From positions 248,001 through 312,000 of the forward strand of contig CAQOGY010000002.1 in NCBI GenBank assembly GCA_948847595.1: a stretch of 64,000 bases of DNA, in the 5' to 3' direction. Source of the DNA: an uncultured Bacteroides sp. GTDB taxonomy: Bacteria; Bacteroidota; Bacteroidia; Bacteroidales; Bacteroidaceae. Shown piece by piece: positions 35,756-45,703 of the stretch (within the stretch, counting starts at the first letter, position 1; each line of letters starts with the position of its first letter). The notes beneath the pieces are model-generated. The model worked only from the letters and a program-made list of their open reading frames with translations. It was not told the DNA's origin and searched no databases. A program made the translations under genes and the position numbers.

Positions 35756-38379
35756 TTTAATGCCTGGTCAATTTTGTACAACAATAAGCGGTAGTGGCGT
35801 TGTGTATCAGCCGAACCGGTAGAAGCACTCGCTGCAACCAGACTACGAACCTTCTTCAACTCACCGTAGTATATATGTTCCATCGGTTCGATCGGTGCTT
35901 TCAGATCTACATCATCATCAAATCCACTGATTTCCTCCAAACGGGCAGCCTGCATCTCACGAGGCTTGTTATTAAAACATCCCATAAATTCCTCCGAGAT
36001 GATTCCGAAACGTTCGCGCGAAGCAGTTTTCAGCCATTCGGGCACTTCAATGTGAGCATACATATCTGCGATACCTTTACGGGTAGCATTCTTTGCAACC
36101 CCTGCAACCGAACCTTCAATCAGCTTCGTCAGATAATTCATCTGCAAACGCATTTCTGTTTCTGTCAAAGTTCTTCCGGCACGGGTAGGAGCCCATACAA
36201 AACGTTCTATATCGGCAAGATATTCTTTCTGAGTATAAGGAGCTGATGTCGCCTTACCCGAACAGATAGCCACCGCACCACAACGAGACAAGATACCATC
36301 AATAATTGCATCTTCCATCTGCATGGCCACAGAAGTACGGATAGGGAATTCTTTCAGTGTTTCGCGTGCATCCAGCCACGAAAGGTCCTTCAGTTCATTC
36401 AATAAGAAATTCAGAGCCTTTTTTTGTTGTTGCTTCGATACAGTTTTAAAGCTTGGACGCTGATCACCGTCATAGCGTTCGTTCAGATAAATACCACCGA
36501 TATCTCCCAAAACGAAAGTCAAATAACGTACGTAAGCATATACAATTTCGTCATAAACAGCCGTGCGGAACTCAAAATCCTTATCCTTATCCGCTACCCA
36601 ATCATTGATATGCTTTAGCAGATATTGCAAGTTGCGACGTCCATATTCAGAAGCTTTCACCGGGTCATCTCCCAAGTCTTCCTCTACTGAACTTGGGTCA
36701 AAACGACGTCTGAATTGTTGTTTACCATAGCGATATTTAACATCTCCAGACTTCTCACTGATCCATTTATCCAAAATAGGAATTTCTTCCTCTGCCGTTT
36801 TAGCCTCAAAAATCGGGGTGTACAGCCAGGCAATAGCATAGTAATCATACGCTCCCAGTTCCGGAGGAGTCAAACGCACGCCTCTCTCTTTATCACCCGG
36901 TTGAGCAATATAATTGTTACGGGCATAGTCCATAATAGAGTAGGTCGTACCAAACTCCTGAGTAAACTTCGGATCGCGCAAAGATTCCACAGGGATAGAA
37001 GAAGAACCTGCCATATTGTGCATCAATGACAATGTGTGTCCTACCTCATGCGAGAGCACATAAGCGATACAATCTCCCAGCAAGTCTTCACGCAAAACAA
37101 CATCACGTACTTCCTCATCAGCAGGGGCAGTCTGCAAGAAGCGCCAGTACTGAACCAACTGCACAATATTGTGGAATACCGTAACAGATGCATTAATGAT
37201 TTCTCCGGAACGCGGATCTATCCAAGAAGGTCCCATCGCATTGGCCACCGTAGACGGAGCATAACGTATACAGGAATATTTGATATTCTCCGGATCGAAG
37301 TTCGGATCATCTTTCGGGAAATCTTTTGCAATGATGGCATTCTTAAAACCGATCTTCTCAAATGCTTTCTGCCATACTTCAACTCCTTTATGGATATATT
37401 TATTCCAACTCAACGGAAAAGTATCATCAATGTAGAAAACAATAGGTTTCTTTGGTTCTACCAGTTCGCCACGGAGATAGGCTGCCGAATCCGATGGTTC
37501 CAGATTCCATCTGTGAGCAATGTGACGAGTACGCAACCCACGACCTTCGGAAGCAAATTCTACTACAGAGTGTTCAAAAATACCAATACGTGAATCAGCA
37601 TAACGGGGACGCATCGGTTGCTCAGGCAACAGAATGAAGCTACGATTCATAACCGCAGTAAACGGCATTTTCTTCACTGCATAATTTCCCTTCATACCCA
37701 CGCTGATTTTGTAGGTCAGTAAAGAACGTATACTCACATTATCCTCAAAGCCTTTGACTCCCTGAACAAATGAGCTTTCCTTCTCAAAATCCTTACTAAT
37801 ATCGGCTCCCATCATCTCCATCATTGAATATGGTGAGAACGGAGAAAGGTTCTTTTTATCGCTCAGCAGATAGTCTGTCATATCGAATACCACTGCCGTG
37901 CTATCGTTATTATATGCTTTGATCTCGAATGTTTCAGCGATTGCCGGCATGGTACTGCTTACCAAGCGCTTCTTGATTTCACGATCTTCAGAGAACTGCC
38001 CTGCCTGTACACGACGCAATGTAATAGTTGAGTCGCGTTGCACAAAACGAATCAGAAAAGGATCACCTGACTTCTCTCCTACACAGCCGAACTGGTTATC
38101 GGTCGTTTCCACGATGGTAGAACCAAGCAGAATATCCCGATTCATCACCTTAATCGGCAATTCAAAGTAGATTTTATTGTCCAACTTGTGAAGAGTAATG
38201 AAACCTTTAGCCGTGGTGACTTTCTTGTCTTTAAACAGTTTGTCGTACTTGGTTTCCTTCTTCTCTTTCTTTGTAGTTGCTTCAGTAGAAGCTTTCTTCT
38301 TGTTTTTCTTCTTAGCCACAGCGGGGCTGATCATCGCCCCACATAGTGCAACCAGAAGAAGTAAATACAGTTTTTTCAA
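35752..38379 (-). CDS. Secreted zinc metalloprotease (DUF5117/DUF5118 met-zincin), active
   Basis: About 875 residues from a probable TTG start at 38379, which gives the compact signal peptide KKLYLLLLVALCGAMISPAVA. ATG codons at 38421 and 38418 are the alternatives but would overlap the previous gene and add an unusual N-terminal tail. After a Lys-rich linker come DUF5118-like and DUF5117-like parts and the zincin domain with HEVGHTLSLMH (first His about residue 444) and SIMDYARNN. The usual Gly of HExxHxxGxxH is Ser, which should be tolerated. It is followed, overlapping by four bases, by a paralogue without active-site residues. Both belong to the SusC/D operon that begins near 46.9 kb. 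Confidence 0.9.
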   Translation of the reverse strand: MKKLYLLLLVALCGAMISPAVAKKKNKKKASTEATTKKEKKETKYDKLFKDKKVTTAKGFITLHKLDNKIYFELPIKVMNRDILLGSTIVETTDNQFGCVGEKSGDPFLIRFVQRDSTITLRRVQAGQFSEDREIKKRLVSSTMPAIAETFEIKAYNNDSTAVVFDMTDYLLSDKKNLSPFSPYSMMEMMGADISKDFEKESSFVQGVKGFEDNVSIRSLLTYKISVGMKGNYAVKKMPFTAVMNRSFILLPEQPMRPRYADSRIGIFEHSVVEFASEGRGLRTRHIAHRWNLEPSDSAAYLRGELVEPKKPIVFYIDDTFPLSWNKYIHKGVEVWQKAFEKIGFKNAIIAKDFPKDDPNFDPENIKYSCIRYAPSTVANAMGPSWIDPRSGEIINASVTVFHNIVQLVQYWRFLQTAPADEEVRDVVLREDLLGDCIAYVLSHEVGHTLSLMHNMAGSSSIPVESLRDPKFTQEFGTTYSIMDYARNNYIAQPGDKERGVRLTPPELGAYDYYAIAWLYTPIFEAKTAEEEIPILDKWISEKSGDVKYRYGKQQFRRRFDPSSVEEDLGDDPVKASEYGRRNLQYLLKHINDWVADKDKDFEFRTAVYDEIVYAYVRYLTFVLGDIGGIYLNERYDGDQRPSFKTVSKQQQKKALNFLLNELKDLSWLDARETLKEFPIRTSVAMQMEDAIIDGILSRCGAVAICSGKATSAPYTQKEYLADIERFVWAPTRAGRTLTETEMRLQMNYLTKLIEGSVAGVAKNATRKGIADMYAHIEVPEWLKTASRERFGIISEEFMGCFNNKPREMQAARLEEISGFDDDVDLKAPIEPMEHIYYGELKKVRSLVAASASTGSADTQRHYRLLLYKIDQALK

Positions 38380-38398
38380 GGTTTTATCATTTTTAAGT

Positions 38399-40069
38399 TT
38401 ATAACCAATCGAAATCATCATCCCATCCATTGCCTGTATTAGGCTTATAACGTACCTGTACAATACGTCCTAAATCTTTTTCGTGATATAGAACAAATTT
38501 CCCATCAACTTCCGTTACTTGAATTGTTTGTCCCTTATTTATCACGTATTTATCAATAGTATATTCATCAGAAGTGTTGTAAGTATATCCTTTCATAATA
38601 TAGGCATCTCCGCTCTCCAAACCAACAATGATATATTGATTATTGTAGAACTGTGTATCAACAGAAGTAATCGAAGAGTTAAATGTAGCACACTTAAATA
38701 ACATATTTTCTTTCAGATAATACAGATATAGGGCATTCCCTTTACTAATAAAAAGGTATTGCCATGTATCTTGATAACGGAACAATGAGAAACTATTCTT
38801 TGAAGTACCATCAATTATCTGTCCCAACTCAGCAGGTGCTTCCACCTGCGACACATACGTTGTAGCCAAACTAGTTACTGTAGTACTACCGGAAAAGTCT
38901 CTTACCGCAAACTTCTGGATATAGAATTTATGAGACTGCTTATGCTCTATTACTGCAAAATACATCATCTTACCATAATCATAAGAGTCCGATTCACACG
39001 CTCCTACATAATGTACTGTATAATCTTTCATATTATCTAAACGAGCATATGTAGGATGATTTGTGTATGTCGTTTCATCTACATTCAATGTTAGTATTTT
39101 GCCCGAATTAAAAGTTCCATTAGAGCTAAGCTTATCTGTTACGTGTAAATATTGACTTGAATTTTTATCATACAATAGTAATCCTCCATGGCCTGAAAAT
39201 GGAGCATAAGCAATCATACGACCATCAACTTTCACTTTACCTTCCGCATCCGATGTTAGTGGAGTATTAATAAAACGGCTCGTATTAAAAAGAAGATTAC
39301 TCTCTTTTACACGTGTATAAATTGTACCATCCTCGCCGACGGCCATCGTCAGACACTGCAAATCAATCACTGCTTCCGGTACTAAATCTTGTGGATAACC
39401 CTCCAAGAACATTTGTGACAATGCTCCTTCACGCTGATAACTACTACCTGATACGTCTACAGCTCCTTGCCCACCTTTTTGCGCTATCCATAGCCAACTT
39501 ATACCTGGATCCTCACCATCCCATTGCTCTACCCAATGAGGATATATCGAAACAGGCTGACTACCTAACGGTTCTTTATTTATCATTCGATAAATATCAC
39601 GAGTAACTACAGGTTTAAGTACTCCCTCTTCTGTTTGGAATTTCATAAATGTCAACATACTATTACCATCCTTTTCAGAAAGAATAACCCAACCATCTTT
39701 CACATATGGAGAACTAATTGAGATTGTCGTTGAACCAAAATAAGATACTCCAGTGGACTTATCCAATACTGCCAATCGCAGATCTTTATTTTTGGCTACC
39801 GTATCCGCCACCCATTCCAAATCTTTAGAGTGAGCTATCACATGTCCATCATAGCTCCATTCATAAGCTAAGTTCTGACTTTCGCGTCCCAAAGCAAAAG
39901 TTAGTTCCGGTTTTGAGATAACCTTATCTCCCAAGGAATAATAAGAGGTTTCTGTTGAAACAGAGACTTCTATATCATTCATTTCTTTATAATCATAATT
40001 CCCCTTATCATCATAACAAGATGCCATACCTAAAAGGAACATAACGATAAATATTATTTTCATATTCAT
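38399..40069 (-). CDS. PKD-like family surface lipoprotein
   Basis: About 556 residues with lipobox MASC after a short signal. The frame extends to a TTG at 40075, but ATGs at 40069 and 40063 are better starts. The mature protein begins YDDKGNYDYKEMNDIEV, typical of the PKD-like (PF16407-type) lipoproteins that follow susD and DUF4843 genes. An Ig/PKD-like domain (about 35-125) is followed by a long repeat-rich part that looks like a propeller (DGWVILSEKDGNSMLTF, VDGRMIAYAPFSGHGGLL). These are presumed surface ligand-binding subunits. It lies 19-20 bases upstream of the active protease gene. Confidence 0.82.
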   Translation of the reverse strand: MNMKIIFIVMFLLGMASCYDDKGNYDYKEMNDIEVSVSTETSYYSLGDKVISKPELTFALGRESQNLAYEWSYDGHVIAHSKDLEWVADTVAKNKDLRLAVLDKSTGVSYFGSTTISISSPYVKDGWVILSEKDGNSMLTFMKFQTEEGVLKPVVTRDIYRMINKEPLGSQPVSIYPHWVEQWDGEDPGISWLWIAQKGGQGAVDVSGSSYQREGALSQMFLEGYPQDLVPEAVIDLQCLTMAVGEDGTIYTRVKESNLLFNTSRFINTPLTSDAEGKVKVDGRMIAYAPFSGHGGLLLYDKNSSQYLHVTDKLSSNGTFNSGKILTLNVDETTYTNHPTYARLDNMKDYTVHYVGACESDSYDYGKMMYFAVIEHKQSHKFYIQKFAVRDFSGSTTVTSLATTYVSQVEAPAELGQIIDGTSKNSFSLFRYQDTWQYLFISKGNALYLYYLKENMLFKCATFNSSITSVDTQFYNNQYIIVGLESGDAYIMKGYTYNTSDEYTIDKYVINKGQTIQVTEVDGKFVLYHEKDLGRIVQVRYKPNTGNGWDDDFDWL

Positions 40070-40087
40070 ATTCAAGTAGTCTATTTA

Positions 40088-40813
40088 TTAATTAATAGGC
40101 ACAGTCATTGGAAATTCTTTACCATCAGCATCCACATCCATCACATTATTCTGTGCAATATAGCGTTTAAATGTCAATGAATAAGCTCTCTTCTCAGCCG
40201 TATTTAATGCCCCGAAATTAGTTACTCCTGTACACTTCACAAATTCTTCATATTTTTTTCTAGAGTACGTACCTAAATATACTCTTGTGACCTGAGTAGT
40301 CCACCACTCTGGTTTACTTACCACATTATTAAATACAATTTTTATTTTTTCATATTCCTGCATTGTTCCTTGGAAATATTCATTCGGAACCAGTTTCAGA
40401 CACAATTTTACATTCTCCTTCAAATCATCCGTCTTCACCAAAGTAACTTCTAACGTATCATTAGACAATCCTGCTCCAAATTTTGGATTAATTGGTAAAC
40501 GAAAATTCTTTGAAGCCGCATTTGGGGTAGGATCTTCTTTTTCATTCTCCTCTACCACTACTACACTATATGGAGTATCTTCGTTGAGAGGCTTACCAAT
40601 CAAACTCATACCAATCTTTACCGTTATTTCTTCGCTCGTCGGATAATTATTGAATGACACCTCCATATATCCATTCTCTTTATCGTAATCATTTGTCGTA
40701 TTTATCAATTGACTAAAATAAAGATACTGTTCTCCCTGATAGGGTTTTATTTCATCCTCTGAACACGCCCAAAGACAAAGAGAGATTAAAGCAAATAATA
40801 TATTTTTTTTCAT
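40088..40813 (-). CDS. DUF4843-type surface lipoprotein
   Basis: A 241-residue lipoprotein (lipobox LWAC) with YLYFSQLINTT near the start and a C-terminal stretch of ordered beta-strands, matching the DUF4843 family found between susD and PKD-like genes in many Bacteroides operons. The function is unknown; a role as an accessory ligand-binding protein at the surface is inferred from location. It starts 24 bases after the susD stop. Confidence 0.78.
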   Translation of the reverse strand: MKKNILFALISLCLWACSEDEIKPYQGEQYLYFSQLINTTNDYDKENGYMEVSFNNYPTSEEITVKIGMSLIGKPLNEDTPYSVVVVEENEKEDPTPNAASKNFRLPINPKFGAGLSNDTLEVTLVKTDDLKENVKLCLKLVPNEYFQGTMQEYEKIKIVFNNVVSKPEWWTTQVTRVYLGTYSRKKYEEFVKCTGVTNFGALNTAEKRAYSLTFKRYIAQNNVMDVDADGKEFPMTVPIN

Positions 40814-40837
40814 CGTTTCTTCTTTTGATTAGCAATA

Positions 40838-42307
40838 TTAAATGTCTTCATTATTCGGTTTGTCAAATACAAAGACTACATTATCTTTCGGTTTCTGATC
40901 CAAACGTTTATACTGAAAGAACATCTGTCCTTCACCTACAAACTCACGACGCATTTCTTTTATCAAGTGTGTATGAAAGACTTCCAGAGAACCAATACTT
41001 GATGCTAGATTAGTAGTACTAATACCTCTCGCATAACGTACTTTATCTAACATCTCACCTGCTTTAGAGAACTCATCTTTATAAGCAAAATATTCACCCA
41101 TAATATAATACATCTCGCTCAAGCGTATAGCCGGAATCATGTCTGTACCGGAAGTACCTTCTTTTATATCATATTTAAAGGAATACTTAATATCTCCTCC
41201 ATCCCAGTCCCCAAACAAATCAAGATTACGATCGTCAGCACCAGCTTCATCACCAAAAAGATTTGTAGTATTTACAACTAATACCACATCATTCCCTTTA
41301 GTCATATACGGAAGATAATCTTCATAGCAAGTAGACTTAAAGAAAGTCATAATTATACTATTATAATCTTTCCGATTAGTGGTCAAGCTATTAGAGAAGT
41401 TAAAACAAGAAGCTGTAGACGTGCTTCCTGTTGAATAAGTGGCATCTACTACTTCTTTTGCTTCTTTGTAAGCATTACCATATTCGCCAGCCCAACAATA
41501 AACACGAGCTAACATCGCTGTTACCGCATAATAATTCATACGATATCCACGATACGCAAAAAATACATCCTTAGCCAGTTCTCCACTAGTACCACTATTA
41601 ACAGCCAACATACGATTTTCGGTGGACATCCAATGTTTGTTTTCTTTAATAGTATCACACTTTGCCAACAAGTCCTTTGCCGCTTTTAAATCATTAACTA
41701 TTTTTCTCAAAATCTCCTTATTGTTTTCATAAGAAGGAACAATAGTAGGATATACATCAACATAAGGTATATAGGCTTTGCCATCGTCTTTAAGCATAGA
41801 AGGAGCAAACATCCGAAGCATATCGAAATGGATTAACGCACGCAATCCCAATGCCTCTCCCCATATCATATTCTTCTCCAACTCGTCTTCTGCAAACACA
41901 GAAGGAGATGCTTCACTTACATTAGCAATCAAGTTATTACAGTTAGCTATATTATTATAACCAACAGACCAAATGCTGGAAATAATACTTTTTACATCTG
42001 AATCATCGAATTTATAATTAGCAGCTTTATAATAGGACGAGGTACTTTTCATATAGCTACTTCCCGACTGATAATATTGTGCTATTACATCCATAAACCC
42101 CCATGAAATACTCTTACCATACATTGAGGAGGTTCCCAAATTCAAATAAATACCATTCAAAGCGTTACGATAACCATCGCCAACTTCGAAAAGTTTATCG
42201 CCATTGACTTGATTACTTGGTGCTACATCCAACCAATCACTACAACTTGTTGTAAACAAGCTAGCTGTCAGTAATATCATTGCATATACTTTCTTCATAT
42301 TATTCAT
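40838..42307 (-). CDS. SusD/RagB-family outer-membrane lipoprotein
   Basis: A 489-residue protein; ATG at 42307 or 42298. Lipobox TTSC follows the signal peptide, then DWLDVAPSNQVNGDKLF, a typical mature SusD start. An internal EALGLRALIHFDMLRMFAP and the C-terminal EMRREFVGEGQMFFQYKRL fit the family. It should cap the SusC encoded 19 bases upstream. No glycoside hydrolase is in the operon, so the ligand may be a peptide or glycoprotein fragment (inference). Confidence 0.93.
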   Translation of the reverse strand: MNNMKKVYAMILLTASLFTTSCSDWLDVAPSNQVNGDKLFEVGDGYRNALNGIYLNLGTSSMYGKSISWGFMDVIAQYYQSGSSYMKSTSSYYKAANYKFDDSDVKSIISSIWSVGYNNIANCNNLIANVSEASPSVFAEDELEKNMIWGEALGLRALIHFDMLRMFAPSMLKDDGKAYIPYVDVYPTIVPSYENNKEILRKIVNDLKAAKDLLAKCDTIKENKHWMSTENRMLAVNSGTSGELAKDVFFAYRGYRMNYYAVTAMLARVYCWAGEYGNAYKEAKEVVDATYSTGSTSTASCFNFSNSLTTNRKDYNSIIMTFFKSTCYEDYLPYMTKGNDVVLVVNTTNLFGDEAGADDRNLDLFGDWDGGDIKYSFKYDIKEGTSGTDMIPAIRLSEMYYIMGEYFAYKDEFSKAGEMLDKVRYARGISTTNLASSIGSLEVFHTHLIKEMRREFVGEGQMFFQYKRLDQKPKDNVVFVFDKPNNEDI

Positions 42308-42326
42308 CTACTCTAAGTATTGTTTA

Positions 42327-45300
42327 TTAAAAACTCATCTTTACCGAAGCTGCAAAAGAACGAGAATACGGATAGTCCAAACCACGCTCGGCACGTACAG
42401 TAGAAACACGGAATAAATCATTACCCGACAATTCTACACGTAATAAGCCAATATGTGCTTTTTTCAACCATTCTGTATTAAAGTCATAACCTACCGTCAG
42501 AGAATTAAATGTTAAGACATTGTAATCCTGAATAAAACGGCTTGTAGGACGAGTTACTGCAACCACTCCATCTGTTTGCAAACGTCCGTAAGGAGTACAA
42601 TCTCCAGGATTCTGCCAACGTCCTGTTAATACTCGACGATCCACATTGCTACTTTGTATATATGCATTCTCAACCTTACTTACCAATGTTGAATTGTACC
42701 GTTGTCCTCCAAGCTCATACATAAATGTTGAATATACGGAGAATTGCTTCCAACGCATATTAAAACCAAAGGTACCTTGAAGTTTCGGCTCTTCATTTCC
42801 AATTACAACTTGATCAGCTGCATTCCAATCGTAAGTAATCGTTCCATCAGGACGAACAAAGATTTCTCTACCGTCTGCCGGATTGATACCTAACGACTTT
42901 ACACCAAAAATAGACGTTAAGGACCCACCCTCTACATACTGTAAATAAGTAGCACTATATTCGGCTTTACCTTTATTAATACCGGAATTATAATCAGCAT
43001 ATTTCTCTTGTACCCTCTTATTATACTCTTTCAGGCTATCAGAAATCTTGGTTATCTCATTCTTATTATGAGCCATATTGACAAAGGCTGCCACATACCA
43101 ATCCTTTGAATTCAGGATAGTGCTTCGCAACTGAATTTCGACACCTTTATTCATTACTTCACCGATATTGTCTTTGTATGAGGTAAACCCTGTAGAACTA
43201 GGTAAAGTCACACTGTTCACCAGATCTACTGTTTTCTTACGATAATAAGAAAAGTTCATCTGAAGTAAACCTTTGAACATGTCAACATCCAACCCCAAAT
43301 CCATATTATGCGTCTTCTCCCATCCCAATGAACTGTTCCCCAATGCCATCAGTGTTGCACCTAAACCTGTTTTAAACCAATTGTCTGTGATTACTTGATA
43401 AATTGTCTGTGCCTCGTAGGGAGAAAAATCCACCTTACCAGTGATACCATATGTTCCACGAATCTTAAAGCGCTCCATCCATTCAAATTGTTTCATAAAC
43501 TTATAATTATGCAGATTCAATCCGAGACCACCCGAAAAGAATGGGGCAAATCTTTGATCGGAACCAAATTCCGAGTTTCCGTCAAAACGAAGAGAAACGT
43601 CAGCCAAATAAATATTATCGAACGAATAATTGAATGTTCCTAATGCACCGAACAAACGGCTTTTACTATCTGAGTTTACTGGTAATGTAGGTACTTTGTT
43701 CGCATACCCCGGAGAAGATAACTCCCCAGAAGGAAAGCCTTTATAAGCTATACCGAAACTATCGCCAGTACTTGAAGTAGCATTAATCCCAATCAAGAAG
43801 TTCAAATTGTTCTTCTTAATATTTCGGTTATATGATAAAGTAGCCGTAGCGTCCCAACTTAAGCTATTGGCAGTAGCAACATCCAACTGTCCAGAAATCA
43901 CATTGTTAGCATTTAGCGGTTCAGAATTCTTTTTTGAACGAGGATCTAAAAATTGGCGTGAATCTGAATTTGACTTCGTAACACTAAATTGTCCTTTCAG
44001 TAACCAATAGTTATCTATATTCCACAATAATTCAGTATTATTAATCAGTTCCCATGATTTGCTACGATCATAACTTTTCAACGTAGCTTCATATAATGGA
44101 TTCTCTTCTGTTCCTCCAGTCCATGAGGTAGTGGTTTCCAAATAATTCCCATTCTCATCTAAATACTCATCATATGGCAACTTTGAAGTATAATCAGAAA
44201 AGCTTCCATAAGGAGATTCTTCAGATTTAGTATAAGTATAAGAAAAATAGTTTTTTACCTGAAAAGCACCGAAACGGTAAGATAAAGATAACCCACCCGA
44301 CATACGATCACGATAAGAACCTTTCATTACGCCATCTCCTGAATTGTAAGAAAAGTCAGCTCCCCAACGCAGGTCATCCGTTCCTCCATCTAGATACAAA
44401 CTATGTTTATGATTGAATACAGTACGAAGCGGTTTCGATAACCAATAGGTATCTACTCCACGAACTACATTATTCAACTTTCTATTATAGATTTGATCCA
44501 ATCGATTTTGCTCACTTGCACCGGCTTCCGGCTTAGCTTTAAACATACCTGCCGCAACCTCTGTTTCAAGCTTTTCCCGCGCATTCATCATATTATAATC
44601 GGTCAGATCAGGATATTCCAATGTTCCAGTAAAGTTATAATCGATATTGACTTTACCAGCTTTCGGAGTTACCGTTGTAATAATAACTACACCATTAGCT
44701 GCACGAGAACCATACATAGCCGTAGCAGCAGCATCTTTCAAGATAGTAATGCTCTCAATACGGCTAGGATCCATATCATATAACTTCTGCACACTAATCT
44801 CAAAACCATCCATGATAAAAGTCGGAAGATTAGGATTGTTCTTCAATGATGTTTTAGAAAGGCTTTGCGCATCCAACTGAGTAGTTCCAATACCGGAACG
44901 TCCACGGATATATAACTCCGGAACATTATTCGGATTCGAACCTACTAAATTATTTTCAGCAATACGAAAAGAAGGGTCGAACGTTTGCAAAGCTCCCAAA
45001 ACATTTGTTTTGGAAACCGACATCAACTGGTCTGCCGAAACCGTCACAGAAGTACCCGTAAAGCTATTTTTGCTGATCTTTGCATAACCGGTTACCACCA
45101 CCTCTTCCAATTGCTTTGAATCGGGTTTCAACTTAAAGGTATGCACTTTATCAAGATTGAGCTTGCCAGTATGTATTTCCAAAGTTTGCATGCCTACAAA
45201 GGAAAGACGAATTGTTACATCTCCTTCGGGAAGTCCTAAAGAAAAAGCACCGTCTGCATCAGTCATTGTTCCGATATTTCTTTCTTTCCCCAGTATCAGT

Positions 45301-45680
45301 ACCGTCACACCCGGTAGTTCGCCACCCTGTTCATCCACCACTTTACCTTCCAACGTACGTGTCTTCTGATCTTTCTTCTTGATGACCACAATACCATCTT
45401 TGGTAGCATAAGTGAAACCTTTAGGTGAAAGAACGCGGTCCAGCAATTCCTTCCAAGGCTCGTTGGTAGCTTTTACAGTCACCGGTTCAACTCCTTTAAA
45501 CATCTGAGAGTTATAAAGCATGTTGATTCCAGCTTTCTGTTTTACCGTGTTTAAAAATGTTTCCATCGGCACATCCTTCAAATCAAGTGTCACTTTCTTC
45601 TCATCAGGTGGAAGTGCCCATGCACTGAGAACCATACTCAATGCAAAAAGACATAGCATAAAGACTCTTCTTTTTTTCAT
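42327..45680 (-). CDS. SusC/RagA TonB-dependent transporter with STN domain
   Basis: 1117 residues from the ATG at 45680, which is followed directly by a Lys/Arg-rich signal start (MKKRRVFMLCLFALSMVLS); a longer frame starts seven codons upstream. By eye: STN domain (about 35-105), carboxypeptidase-regulatory-like domain (about 108-190), plug beginning at EEVVVTGYAKI, and a barrel ending FAASVKMSF. The STN domain links it to FecR signalling, and a fecR gene lies directly upstream (23 bases). Confidence 0.95.
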   Translation of the reverse strand: MKKRRVFMLCLFALSMVLSAWALPPDEKKVTLDLKDVPMETFLNTVKQKAGINMLYNSQMFKGVEPVTVKATNEPWKELLDRVLSPKGFTYATKDGIVVIKKKDQKTRTLEGKVVDEQGGELPGVTVLILGKERNIGTMTDADGAFSLGLPEGDVTIRLSFVGMQTLEIHTGKLNLDKVHTFKLKPDSKQLEEVVVTGYAKISKNSFTGTSVTVSADQLMSVSKTNVLGALQTFDPSFRIAENNLVGSNPNNVPELYIRGRSGIGTTQLDAQSLSKTSLKNNPNLPTFIMDGFEISVQKLYDMDPSRIESITILKDAAATAMYGSRAANGVVIITTVTPKAGKVNIDYNFTGTLEYPDLTDYNMMNAREKLETEVAAGMFKAKPEAGASEQNRLDQIYNRKLNNVVRGVDTYWLSKPLRTVFNHKHSLYLDGGTDDLRWGADFSYNSGDGVMKGSYRDRMSGGLSLSYRFGAFQVKNYFSYTYTKSEESPYGSFSDYTSKLPYDEYLDENGNYLETTTSWTGGTEENPLYEATLKSYDRSKSWELINNTELLWNIDNYWLLKGQFSVTKSNSDSRQFLDPRSKKNSEPLNANNVISGQLDVATANSLSWDATATLSYNRNIKKNNLNFLIGINATSSTGDSFGIAYKGFPSGELSSPGYANKVPTLPVNSDSKSRLFGALGTFNYSFDNIYLADVSLRFDGNSEFGSDQRFAPFFSGGLGLNLHNYKFMKQFEWMERFKIRGTYGITGKVDFSPYEAQTIYQVITDNWFKTGLGATLMALGNSSLGWEKTHNMDLGLDVDMFKGLLQMNFSYYRKKTVDLVNSVTLPSSTGFTSYKDNIGEVMNKGVEIQLRSTILNSKDWYVAAFVNMAHNKNEITKISDSLKEYNKRVQEKYADYNSGINKGKAEYSATYLQYVEGGSLTSIFGVKSLGINPADGREIFVRPDGTITYDWNAADQVVIGNEEPKLQGTFGFNMRWKQFSVYSTFMYELGGQRYNSTLVSKVENAYIQSSNVDRRVLTGRWQNPGDCTPYGRLQTDGVVAVTRPTSRFIQDYNVLTFNSLTVGYDFNTEWLKKAHIGLLRVELSGNDLFRVSTVRAERGLDYPYSRSFAASVKMSF

Positions 45681-45703
45681 AATTTTTAAATCAAAACTCA
45701 ATA

